Below, piece after piece: positions 38,625-46,631 of a stretch of DNA of 64,000 nt. A model generated the notes under the pieces. That model had not been told where the DNA came from and made no database searches. It was given only the letters and a program-made list of their open reading frames with translations. Origin of the DNA: Pandoraea pnomenusa (lineage in GTDB: Bacteria; Pseudomonadota; Gammaproteobacteria; Burkholderiales; Burkholderiaceae); NCBI RefSeq assembly GCF_000767615.3, contig NZ_CP009553.3, positions 1,922,001-1,986,000 on the forward strand, read 5' to 3'. A program made the position numbers and the translations under genes. Every line of letters begins with the position of its first letter. Positions within the stretch are counted from its first letter, which is position 1.

Positions 38625-40190
38625 TCAGCGCTGGGCTTCCGCCAGCCGCGAGGCGAGCGCTTTGGGGCCAGGATGTGCTGCCGCTGCCTGCGCCCACCGG
38701 GCGGGCCAGAGCAGCAGCGCCAGGCGCGTGTAACCCTCGTCCAGATAGAAGCCGGCGTAGCTCCAGCGACGCCAGCAGGCGGGCAGGGACGCCCGGTGTT
38801 GCAGACGTGCCTGGCAGAGATACAAAGCCGCCATGAAGGTCAGCGTGAGAACGCCCAGCCGATGATCCGGCGCATCCTGAAGTCCGAGCGGCAGGACGTG
38901 TGCGGCCATTGCGGCCAAGGTCAGACCCAGAACGCTCAGGAGCCCGAAAAGTAACTGGGCCAGGCGTGCATCGGCGCGAGACGGCGCGGAACTCAACCAC
39001 AGCAGCGGCGCCCAGGCCAGTCCCAGCACCGCGCACCACCACCAGGGCCAGACGGCGATACCGGCGAGCGCCATTGCCAGTAACACGATCGACGTCGTCA
39101 CCGCGGGGGCCAGCACGAGACTGCCGGTCATGGGGGCGGCAATCGTGTGCATTGCGCGCGCACGCGTATCGCGCACGACCGACGAGGCGGACAGAAAGGC
39201 ATGCGCCTTGTACAAGGAGTGACCCATCAGATGTAGCGCGGCGAGCGTGTAGAGACCCAACGCGCATTCGACCAGCATGAAACCCATCTGCGAGACGGTC
39301 GACCAGGCCAGCCGAACCTTGATGCTGATGCGCGTCAGCACGACCATGCTTGCCAGCACGGCGGTCGCCAGACCGAGCAACGCCAACAGATCGCGTGCGG
39401 CGTCGGCTTTCTCCAACATCGGTGCAAAGCGAATCAGCACGAAGCCGCCGAGATTGACCACGCCCGCATGCAGCAACGCGGATACCGGGGTCGGGGCTTC
39501 CATTACCTGGATCAACCAGCCATGTACCGGCAACAAGGCGGTGCGCAGTGTCACCGCCAGCACCAGCAAGACGGCGCTCGCCTGCAGGGGCAGGGACAGG
39601 CCATGCTGCGCAATATGTGCCCACAAGTCCGTCAGCGAGCCGCTTCCCACCTGCTGCCAGGCTAGCGCGGTCGCTCCCAGCAGCATGACGTCGGCCAGCC
39701 GATCGGCAATCCGCTTCTTGTGCGCCGCCAGCAAGGCAAAGGGGCGATCCGGGTAGAAGCACAGCAGTCGCTGCAACGCCAGGCCCACGGCCGCCCAGGC
39801 GACGATCAGCACTAGCCAGTGATCGGCGAGGAGAAGCAGGTGCACGCTGGCCAGTACGGTGGCCAGTGCACCGAGATAGCGTGGCTGGTTCGCTTCCCCT
39901 TCGAGGTAGCGGGCGGAAAACGCGGCGATGACGGTGCCCAGCAGTTGCACCAGCAACGCCAGCGCCAGGCCGAAGCGCGTCGTCGTCAAAACACCCGGCC
40001 AAATGCCCTGGCCGACGCAGACGAACAGCGACACGGCCGTCGATACGAGCGCGGCAGACGACATCGTCAGAAACACACGCCACTGTCGCCGGATCGTCTG
40101 CGAACTCACCCATGTCGCACTGACCAGCGCGGCCATCAGCGCCGGTGGCGTGAGCACGCAAGCGACGCGCAAAGCCTCGGGAAAATCCAT
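38625..40190 (-). CDS. dabB: Inorganic carbon transporter subunit DabB (NuoL/MrpA-like proton channel)
   Basis: This 521-residue polytopic membrane protein has more than twelve hydrophobic segments. The antiporter-like core shows LLPVHGWLIQVMEAPTPVSALLHAGVVN, with the Lys/Glu and His residues of proton-pumping subunits, and the later STVSQMGFMLVECALG and HLMGHSLYKAHAFLS. DabB is thought to use the cation gradient to drive CO2 hydration by DabA. Length and pairing with dabA make the assignment firm although the sequence resembles complex I subunit L. No nuo genes are near. Confidence 0.9.
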   Translation of the reverse strand: MDFPEALRVACVLTPPALMAALVSATWVSSQTIRRQWRVFLTMSSAALVSTAVSLFVCVGQGIWPGVLTTTRFGLALALLVQLLGTVIAAFSARYLEGEANQPRYLGALATVLASVHLLLLADHWLVLIVAWAAVGLALQRLLCFYPDRPFALLAAHKKRIADRLADVMLLGATALAWQQVGSGSLTDLWAHIAQHGLSLPLQASAVLLVLAVTLRTALLPVHGWLIQVMEAPTPVSALLHAGVVNLGGFVLIRFAPMLEKADAARDLLALLGLATAVLASMVVLTRISIKVRLAWSTVSQMGFMLVECALGLYTLAALHLMGHSLYKAHAFLSASSVVRDTRARAMHTIAAPMTGSLVLAPAVTTSIVLLAMALAGIAVWPWWWCAVLGLAWAPLLWLSSAPSRADARLAQLLFGLLSVLGLTLAAMAAHVLPLGLQDAPDHRLGVLTLTFMAALYLCQARLQHRASLPACWRRWSYAGFYLDEGYTRLALLLWPARWAQAAAAHPGPKALASRLAEAQR

Positions 40191-40239
40191 TGCATGACCC
40201 TCTTGAATTACGGTGCGAGGATGATGCTTGCGGCAAGAG

Positions 40240-40273
40240 GTTCTGTAAAATAGATTATAAAGAACAAATTGTT
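40240..40273. promoter_or_regulatory. Palindromes in the dabB/LysR divergent promoter
   Basis: GTTCT at 40240-40244 mirrors AGAAC at 40261-40265, and AACAA/TTGTT at 40263-40273 forms a second palindrome with one central A. The 98-base gap is markedly AT-rich (AATAGATTATAAAG). Such sites fit a LysR regulator controlling itself and dabBA. Confidence 0.5.
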
Positions 40274-40288
40274 AGCAAAAAACGAACG

Positions 40289-41212
40289 ATGGACCTCAAT
40301 CAACTCAATTTCAATCATCTCTACTACTTCTGGCGCGTGGCCAAGCTCGGCCATCTGACGCGTGCGGCGGAGCGGTTGCATACCTCGCAATCAGCCGTCT
40401 CGGCGCAGATTCGTCAGTTGGAGGAGAAGATCGGCGACGATCTGTTTGTCCGGGCAGGACGGCGACTCACGTTGACCGATACCGGGCAGTTGGTGCTGGC
40501 GTACGCCGACAACATTTTCGGGCTGGGCGAGGAGCTGTTGGGACGCCTGCATGGGCGCTCTGCGGGCGTTACGCGCTTGCGCGTCGGCAGCGTGGCCACA
40601 CTGTCGCGCAACTATCAGGAGAACTGGATTCGACCTTTGCTCACCAACCCGGCCGTTGTGCTGACGCTCGAATCGGGGTTGATGGAAGGGCTGCTGACCC
40701 GGCTCATCCAGCATCAACTCGACGTCGTGCTGGCCAACGAGACGGTGCCCGCCGATCCGGATCGGCCATTGCACTGCCAGTTCCTGGGCAGTCAGGCAAT
40801 CTCGCTCGTGGGGCCTGCCAGCGTATGGGCGTCGAAAACCCTGCGGATCCCGGAAGATCTCGATGACGTCGACATCGTGCTGCCCGGCCCACGCCACGCG
40901 TTGCGCGGTCAATTCGACGCGCTTTGCGCCACGGCAGGTGTCAGTCCCAGACTGCGCGCTGAAGTGGACGACATGGCGATGCTTCGCCTGATTGCCCGCG
41001 ACAGTGGGTGGCTGACCGTCTTGCCCGAAGTGGTCGTGCAGGATGAGCTGCGAACCGGATCGCTCGTCGTGGTGGGGCAATCGACTGCGCTGCAGGAGCA
41101 TTTCTACGCCATTACGGCGCCAAGGCGACATCGCATCGAAGTGCTGGAGCCATTGCTCGCCGGCAAGCGCGACGTCCACAACGAGGTCGCCCGCAAAACC
41201 TCCGCGAGCTAG
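40289..41212 (+). CDS. LysR family transcriptional regulator of the dab genes (NhaR-like)
   Basis: This 307-residue regulator has a LysR helix-turn-helix: LNFNHLYYFWRVAKLGHLTRAA, then LHTSQSAVSAQIRQLEEKIG, and a periplasmic-binding-like effector domain. The N-terminus resembles NhaR. It is divergent from dabBA with 98 bases between, so it probably controls inorganic-carbon uptake, perhaps in response to CO2 or pH. The ATG at 40289 is chosen because the HTH starts at once; an earlier frame start at 40190 lies in the dabB coding region. Confidence 0.9.
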   Translation: MDLNQLNFNHLYYFWRVAKLGHLTRAAERLHTSQSAVSAQIRQLEEKIGDDLFVRAGRRLTLTDTGQLVLAYADNIFGLGEELLGRLHGRSAGVTRLRVGSVATLSRNYQENWIRPLLTNPAVVLTLESGLMEGLLTRLIQHQLDVVLANETVPADPDRPLHCQFLGSQAISLVGPASVWASKTLRIPEDLDDVDIVLPGPRHALRGQFDALCATAGVSPRLRAEVDDMAMLRLIARDSGWLTVLPEVVVQDELRTGSLVVVGQSTALQEHFYAITAPRRHRIEVLEPLLAGKRDVHNEVARKTSAS

Positions 41213-41523
41213 AACGCCTGCGCGAATGCCCTGGTTTTCGTGCGGCGACCATCCCTGCCGGCAGAGCCTTTTGTCACCTCGGGCGCCGTCGCCGACGAGC
41301 GAATCCGGTGCTGGCGCGACCTGCATCGTCCCGACCACTGTCGGCGCAATGCCATCGACAGTGTTGCCTCCTTCCGAGAGTCATTGTTGAGTTAGAATTT
41401 AAACTCAAATTAATAGATTGTCAGTATTTTGAGTTTATTTATTGACTCTAATTTTTCCGTGAGTTAAGGTTTGCGCACAAGTGGCAAATCAAGCGGGAAA
41501 TTTGTCTGGGGACGGAGGATACG
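41213..41523. other. Regulatory gap before the MerR/LitR-like gene
   Basis: This 311-base gap holds no convincing gene. The first 170 bases are GC-rich and featureless. From 41385 to 41470 the DNA becomes strongly AT-rich and carries the repeated TTGAGTT-type sites described separately. It probably contains the promoter of the light-response cluster. Confidence 0.6.
41387..41465. promoter_or_regulatory. Repeated operator TTGAGTT-N8-AACTCAA
   Basis: TTGAGTT at 41387-41393 and AACTCAA at 41402-41408 form a perfect inverted repeat with an eight-base spacer. A second copy, TTGAGTT at 41429-41435 and GACTCTA at 41444-41450, has the same spacer and five of seven matching bases. The copies are 42 bases apart, four helical turns. 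A half site GTGAGTT is at 41459-41465. The likely binder is the MerR protein encoded just downstream. Confidence 0.6.
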
Positions 41524-42504
41524 GTGAGTTCAGTTCGGCGTTATCGAAGCGGCGAGGCCGCAAAGCTCGTCGACATGCCCGCCGCCACGTTGCGGATCTG
41601 GGAGCAGCGCTATGGCGTGATTTCCCCGCCCACGAGCGCCTCGGGTCAGCGCCTGTATTCCGACATGGACGTGAGCCGGCTGAAGACGATCAAGTCGCTG
41701 GTCGACGGGGGCCATGCGATCGGCGCCATCGCGCATTTAGACAACGAGCAGTTGAGCCGACTGGCGAGTGGCGCCGCCGTCGGGACGTCTGCGCCCCACG
41801 TGCCCCACGTGCCACACGGCGCGAACCTGTTTATCGTGGGCTTCGGCGATGACGCCGCGTCCGCCATACCCGACGGCGTCACGTGCCAGGCGTTTTCGCG
41901 AGCCGAGGCGATTCCTGGCGTCGATCCCACGTCCGCCACTGTCAGCGGCATGGTCGTGCGGGTCGAGGCGTTGCACGAAGACACCGTGCTGTCGATCGTC
42001 GCGGCTGCGCGCAGGGCGCACTGCGACCACGTGCTCGTCGTCTATGCATTCGGCACACGGCGGGCCGTCGATCTTGCCCGTCTGGAAGGCATTCGCCTGA
42101 TGCGCACTTCCGGTGCTCTGCTCCATGCGGACGAGCTTCTCTCCGATTTCGCGCAGTCTTTTGCACGCAACGACGCTCGCGGGTCGGCCCGCCAGCGGCT
42201 CTGGTCGAGATTGCCGCGCCGGTTCGATGAACAAACGTTGACCCGGCTGACCCGGCAGTCCTCGACGATCGCGTGCGAATGTCCCAAGCATATCGGCGAG
42301 CTGCTGCTGCAGATCGCCGCCTTCGAGCGTTACAGCGACGAATGCGTGTCGCGCTCGCGCGCCGACGCCTTGCTTCACCAGCATCTGGGCGATGCCGCCA
42401 ACCGTGCCGTGGCGCTGTTCGAGGACGCGCTGGCGGCGGTCGTCGAGCACGAGGGCTGGTCGGTGCCGGCAACCGTTCCCGCACTACGGCGCGGCGAGCG
42501 CTGA
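41524..42504 (+). CDS. MerR family regulator, LitR/PplR-like without a visible B12 motif
   Basis: This 326-residue protein starts at GTG 41524 after GGAGGATAC. Residues about 5-75 are a MerR DNA-binding domain: YRSGEAAKLVDMPAATLRIWEQRYGV, then GQRLYSDMDVSRLKTIKSLVD. The C-terminal part resembles the cobalamin-binding half of LitR/CarH light sensors in layout, yet I find no DxHxxG or equivalent histidine motif, so adenosyl-B12 binding is doubtful. Similar B12-independent PplR proteins in Pseudomonas putida work with LOV photoreceptors to control phrB, folE and cryB. The downstream genes here are just that type. No LOV gene is in the window. Confidence 0.78.
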   Translation: MSSVRRYRSGEAAKLVDMPAATLRIWEQRYGVISPPTSASGQRLYSDMDVSRLKTIKSLVDGGHAIGAIAHLDNEQLSRLASGAAVGTSAPHVPHVPHGANLFIVGFGDDAASAIPDGVTCQAFSRAEAIPGVDPTSATVSGMVVRVEALHEDTVLSIVAAARRAHCDHVLVVYAFGTRRAVDLARLEGIRLMRTSGALLHADELLSDFAQSFARNDARGSARQRLWSRLPRRFDEQTLTRLTRQSSTIACECPKHIGELLLQIAAFERYSDECVSRSRADALLHQHLGDAANRAVALFEDALAAVVEHEGWSVPATVPALRRGER

Positions 42505-42546
42505 AACACGATTCGCATTCGGACCCTCTTCCATCGGGAGCATTTC

Positions 42547-43284
42547 ATGGGCGCAGTCATCGATTCACAGCAGGCCATTGCCATTACGCAGGGCCCTCAG
42601 GAGGGGATCCCGCTGTCGCAGGCGATCCGTCAGCGTCTTCGCGGTGCCGGTGTCCGTTTTCATGCCAACGACAATATCGCTGCCTACCTTCGCGAGGGCG
42701 ACGTTGACAGGCTTCAGGACGAAGTCACCGTGCATATCGAGAATGCGCTTCGCGCACTCGTCATCGATGTCGACAACGACCACAACACCCGGGACACCGC
42801 CAAACGCGTCGCGAAAATGTTCGTGAAGGAAGTGTTCGCGGGGCGCTACGAGCCGCCTCCGGCGATCACCGAATTCCCGAACATCGGCCAGTTGAACGAA
42901 CTCACGCTGATCGGCCCGCTTCGGGTGCGCAGCGCCTGCTCGCACCACTTGTGCCCGATCATGGGGCATGCGTGGATCGGCGTGCTGCCCAACGCCGACT
43001 CCAATTTGCCCGGGTTGTCGAAATACGCGCGGCTGCTCAACTGGGTCATGGCGCGGCCACAGATTCAGGAAGAAGCGGTCAAGCAGATTGCCGATCTGCT
43101 CGAGGAAAAGATTGCGCCGGACGGCCTGGCGGTCGTCATGGAGGCGGATCACTTCTGCATGCACTGGCGCGGGACGAAGGACGACGGCGCACGCATGGTG
43201 AGCAGCGTGATGCGCGGGCGATTCCTCGAGGACTCCGCGCTTCGCCGGGAATTCCTGGCGTTGATGGCGTCGCGCGCCCGGTAA
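42547..43284 (+). CDS. folE: GTP cyclohydrolase I, zinc type
   Basis: This 245-residue FolE has a variable N-terminus and then the conserved core: DNDHNTRDTAKRVAKMFVKEVF, the zinc site in ACSHHLCPIMG, SKYARLLNWVMARPQIQEEAV and the last zinc cysteine in EADHFCMHWRG. It makes dihydroneopterin triphosphate. This is a second, unrelated enzyme for the reaction of FolE2 at 4780. In light-response clusters folE may raise pterin supply for photolyase/cryptochrome cofactors; here it sits between the MerR gene and a sigma factor, with 42-base gaps on each side. GGGAGCATTTC precedes the ATG. Confidence 0.93.
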   Translation: MGAVIDSQQAIAITQGPQEGIPLSQAIRQRLRGAGVRFHANDNIAAYLREGDVDRLQDEVTVHIENALRALVIDVDNDHNTRDTAKRVAKMFVKEVFAGRYEPPPAITEFPNIGQLNELTLIGPLRVRSACSHHLCPIMGHAWIGVLPNADSNLPGLSKYARLLNWVMARPQIQEEAVKQIADLLEEKIAPDGLAVVMEADHFCMHWRGTKDDGARMVSSVMRGRFLEDSALRREFLALMASRAR

Positions 43285-43326
43285 GCGCACGCGCGCCGCG
43301 GCCCGATCCTTTCTCGAAATGTCGCC

Positions 43327-44007
43327 ATGACAATCGCCGACGTCACTCAGCCCGCTCCGCCCGTTGCCGCCAAGGCGCGTGGTGTCGCGCCGGCGCCCAG
43401 CCCGGTGGGGACGCCGCCGCAGACGCACGGATTCAAGGTGCCCGGCGTGAGCGCGAGATCCGCACCCATCGACAAGGAGGGCCTCGCAGTCCTGCTCACG
43501 AATGCCCAGCGCGGTGACGCGCAAGCGTTCGCGCAGTTCTACCGGCGAACATCGTCGCTGATCCTCGGCGCGATCCTGCGCATCGTCAACGGCCGCGCCG
43601 AGGCGGAAGACATTTTGCAGGATATCTACATGGCGCTCTGGCAGCGCAGCGTCATATTCGATGCGCAGCGGGGCGACGTGCTGCCGTGGATCTTCACCAT
43701 CGCCCGGCACAGGGCGATCAATCATCTGCGTGGGCAGAAGCCACTCGTGGCGGACGACGCGCTGATGGCATCGCTTCCGTCGGACACCGCGTCGCCCGAC
43801 GAGATCAGCCAGACAAGGCGAGCCTCGCGACAACTGAGCGAGGCGCTGTCCACACTCTCGGCGCAACAGCGTCAGGCGATCACGGTCGCCTATTTCGGTG
43901 GCTTCTCCTATACCGAACTGGCGCAGGTCCTCGGCGTGCCGGAGGGCACGGCGAAGAGCTGGATCCGTCGCGGTCTGGCCTCATTGCGCCAGATGCTCGA
44001 TCGATAA
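43327..44007 (+). CDS. ECF-type RNA polymerase sigma factor
   Basis: This 226-residue protein carries sigma region 2 (FAQFYRRTSSLILGAILRIV, then DILQDIYMALWQRS and PWIFTIARHRAINHLRGQ) and region 4 (LSTLSAQQRQAITVAYFGGFSYTELAQVLG with VPEGTAKSWIRRGL). The first 50 residues are a disordered-looking Ala/Pro leader. Pattern is close to the SigK/ECF11-like group. No anti-sigma gene adjoins it, so control may be mainly transcriptional through the MerR regulator. It probably transcribes other stress genes outside the window. Confidence 0.9.
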   Translation: MTIADVTQPAPPVAAKARGVAPAPSPVGTPPQTHGFKVPGVSARSAPIDKEGLAVLLTNAQRGDAQAFAQFYRRTSSLILGAILRIVNGRAEAEDILQDIYMALWQRSVIFDAQRGDVLPWIFTIARHRAINHLRGQKPLVADDALMASLPSDTASPDEISQTRRASRQLSEALSTLSAQQRQAITVAYFGGFSYTELAQVLGVPEGTAKSWIRRGLASLRQMLDR

Positions 44008-44042
44008 GCCACCGCCTTGCGCCGCGGGGGGCGCTTCTTGCC

Positions 44043-45596
44043 ATGCATGCCGATACCGAACCACCGACTCATACCCTGCGCCTGGTGCTGGGAGACCAAT
44101 TGCACCCGGGCCATCGCTGGTTTTCGCGGGTGGACCCAGCGGTCGTCTACGTATTGATGGAAGTGCGGCAGGAAACCGACTACGTGCTGCACCATGCCCA
44201 GAAGATCATCGCCATATTCGCCGCGATGCGTGACTTTGCCCGGCACCTGCGCGCCGGAGGGCACCGTGTGCGCTACGTGGCACTGGACCATCCGAGCAAT
44301 CGTCAATCCATCACGGAAAATCTGGCGGCACTCGCCGATCACTACGGCGCCCGCCGGGTCGAGTGGCAACAGCCGGACGAATGGCGACTGGACGCGCAAC
44401 TCAACAGTTGGGGGATGTCTCAGCCCCTGGACTGGGCGGTGGTGGACAGCGAACATTTCCTGACGCCGCGTGACGCGCTTGCCTCGCTCATGGGCGAGCG
44501 CAAGCAGTGGTTGATGGAGCACTTCTACCGGAACATGCGCCGGCGCTGGCATTTGCTGCTCGATGCCGACGGCGGCCCGCAAGGCGGTCGATGGAATTTC
44601 GACTCGGACAACCGCAAGCGCTGGCCGGGAACGCCGCCAGAGCCGACGGACTGGCGCCCGCGACACGATCACCGGGCGCTGTGGCAAATGCTGCAGCGCG
44701 CAGGCGTGCGCAGCTTCGGCGATCCGCAGGCCGACGCGATGCGCTGGCCGGTCAACCGCACGGAGGCGCTGGCCTGCCTTGAGGCTTTCATCACACAGGC
44801 GCTGCCGCACTTCGGCGACTACGAGGATGCATTGGCCGCCGGCGCGCCACGCCTGTTCCATTCGCTTCTGTCGTTCGCGCTCAACGTCAAGATGCTGCAT
44901 CCCCTGGAAGTGGTGCGGCGTGCGGAGGCTGCCTACGCTGCGGGCCGGGCGCCGCTTGCCGCGGTGGAAGGCTTCGTTCGGCAGATCGCGGGGTGGCGAG
45001 AATACGTGCGCGGCATTTACTGGGCGAAGATGCCCGACTACGCGTCGCACAACGCCCTGAATCACGAGACCCCCTTGCCGGACTGGTTCTGGAGCGGCAA
45101 CACCCGCATGCGCTGTCTGCACCTGGCCATCACGCAGTCCCTGCAAACCGCGCATGCGCACCATATCCAACGGCTCATGGTGATCGGCAATTTCGCCTTG
45201 CTGGCCCGACTCGACCCGCAGGCGCTGCATCGCTGGTATCTGGGCGTGTACATCGACGCATTCGAGTGGGTGGAGCTGCCGAACACACTTGGCATGAGCC
45301 AGCGCGCCGATGGCGGACTGATTGCCACGAAACCCTATGTGAGCAGTGCTGCCTACCTGCGGCGAATGGGCGATTACTGCCAGGGCTGTGCTTACGATCC
45401 CATGCAAAAAACCGGTGCGCGCGCCTGCCCGTTCAACGCGCTTTACTGGGATTTCTTTGACCACCATGCGCCCACGCTGCAGGACAACCCGCGCCTTGCG
45501 ATCGTTTTCCGCCAGTGGCAAAAGATGGACGACGCGCAGCGCGAGGCGCTACGTGCGCATGCCGCGAAGTTGCGCGAGCGACTGGACACCTTGTAA
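44043..45596 (+). CDS. Cryptochrome/photolyase of the iron-sulphur bacterial class (FeS-BCP)
   Basis: This 517-residue protein matches PhrB/CryB-type (6-4) photolyases. It opens with LRLVLGDQLHPGHRWF, has VYVLMEVRQETDYVLHHAQK in the antenna domain, and FAD-domain segments GWREYVRGIYW and LMVIGNFALLARLDPQ. Four cysteines for a [4Fe-4S] cluster are in TRMRCLHL, YCQGCAYDP and ARACPFNALYW. It repairs (6-4) photoproducts or senses blue light using FAD; relatives carry a lumazine antenna. ATG 44043 was chosen as the motif begins ten codons later; the earlier frame overlaps the sigma factor gene. It is 35 bases after the sigma gene. Confidence 0.93.
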   Translation: MHADTEPPTHTLRLVLGDQLHPGHRWFSRVDPAVVYVLMEVRQETDYVLHHAQKIIAIFAAMRDFARHLRAGGHRVRYVALDHPSNRQSITENLAALADHYGARRVEWQQPDEWRLDAQLNSWGMSQPLDWAVVDSEHFLTPRDALASLMGERKQWLMEHFYRNMRRRWHLLLDADGGPQGGRWNFDSDNRKRWPGTPPEPTDWRPRHDHRALWQMLQRAGVRSFGDPQADAMRWPVNRTEALACLEAFITQALPHFGDYEDALAAGAPRLFHSLLSFALNVKMLHPLEVVRRAEAAYAAGRAPLAAVEGFVRQIAGWREYVRGIYWAKMPDYASHNALNHETPLPDWFWSGNTRMRCLHLAITQSLQTAHAHHIQRLMVIGNFALLARLDPQALHRWYLGVYIDAFEWVELPNTLGMSQRADGGLIATKPYVSSAAYLRRMGDYCQGCAYDPMQKTGARACPFNALYWDFFDHHAPTLQDNPRLAIVFRQWQKMDDAQREALRAHAAKLRERLDTL

Positions 45597-45620
45597 CGCC
45601 CGGCGTTGGAGAGCAAACCG

Positions 45621-46319
45621 ATGAAATCCCTGGTATCCGGTTACCGCGCTATCGTACTTGGTGCCTCGGGCGCCATCGGCGCCGCGATTTGCCACGCACT
45701 GCGAGACGACCCACGTTGCGCCACCGTGCTGGCACTGGGACGCACCAGCGTGCCAGCCATCGACTTCGAGGCCCCGGCGAGCATCGTGGATGCCGCCGCA
45801 GCCGTGGCCGCACAAGGTCCGTGGCACCTCATGGTCGTTGCCACTGGCATGCTCCAGGGGCCGACCGGCACGCCCGAGAAGCGACTCGCCGACCTGAGCG
45901 CTCGGCACATGACGAGCAGCTTCGCCGTCAATACCATCGGGCCCGCGCTGGCAATCGCGCATTTCGCCCCACAGCTTGCGCGCACCGAGCGCAGCCTGGT
46001 GGCCGTGCTCTCGGCCAAGGTGGGCAGCATCGGGGACAATCGCCTCGGGGGCTGGTACAGCTACCGTGCGTCGAAGGCGGCGCTCAACATGGTCGTCAAG
46101 ACCGCGGCGATCGAGCTGGCCCGTACGCACCCGCAACTGGTCGTCGCGGCACTGCATCCCGGCACGGTGGACTCGGCGCTTTCCGCGCCGTTTCGGGGGG
46201 CGCAGATCGGGCGCACGCCGGGCGCCGCCGCACGGGATTTGTTGTCCGTCATCGATGCCTTGCAACCCGAGGACAGCGGCGGCTTTCGTGCGTACGATGG
46301 CCAGCGCCTGCCCTGGTAG
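45621..46319 (+). CDS. Short-chain dehydrogenase/reductase (CsgA/C-factor-like)
   Basis: This 232-residue SDR has the nucleotide-binding AIVLGASGAIGAAICHAL at the start, an active-site YxxxK in WYSYRASKAALNMVVK, and LHPGTVDSALSAPF late. It belongs to the C-factor-like SDRs often found beside FeS-type photolyases. The substrate is unknown. It starts 24 bases after the photolyase gene, with GGAGAGC upstream, and ends the light-response operon. No terminator is evident after it. Confidence 0.86.
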   Translation: MKSLVSGYRAIVLGASGAIGAAICHALRDDPRCATVLALGRTSVPAIDFEAPASIVDAAAAVAAQGPWHLMVVATGMLQGPTGTPEKRLADLSARHMTSSFAVNTIGPALAIAHFAPQLARTERSLVAVLSAKVGSIGDNRLGGWYSYRASKAALNMVVKTAAIELARTHPQLVVAALHPGTVDSALSAPFRGAQIGRTPGAAARDLLSVIDALQPEDSGGFRAYDGQRLPW

Positions 46320-46631
46320 CGGGGGCGGCGGTCCCGATGGTTCCGGTGGTCGCGACGATCGCGCCGATCCTGGTGGTTCAGCGCGAGTCGATACGCGTCA
46401 GCGGACGGCGGGCGTGGGCTGGGACTGGGGACGCGTCACGAGCGACAGGCAGACCACCGGCAGGGGCTCCGTCAGGTGGAGAGGGCTCAGATTGGCAATG
46501 CGTTGGCGCCGGTCGGTGTGCATGACACCGGCCGGCGCATCGTCATCGTTTTCCTGAGCGGCATCGACGGATGCCCGTATTCGGTATTCGGGAAATGATA
46601 TCGCGAGACGTCATGCGTCCCGATGGCTCGC
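46320..46631. other. Gap between the SDR gene and the ACS transporter gene
   Basis: The 312 bases between these convergent genes are GC-rich. I see no convincing gene, tRNA or strong terminator. Confidence 0.5.

Noticed and set aside
38625..40190. NADH dehydrogenase subunit L (nuoL)
   Set aside because: The protein resembles NuoL, but adjacency to dabA, the length of 521 residues and the lack of other nuo genes support DabB.
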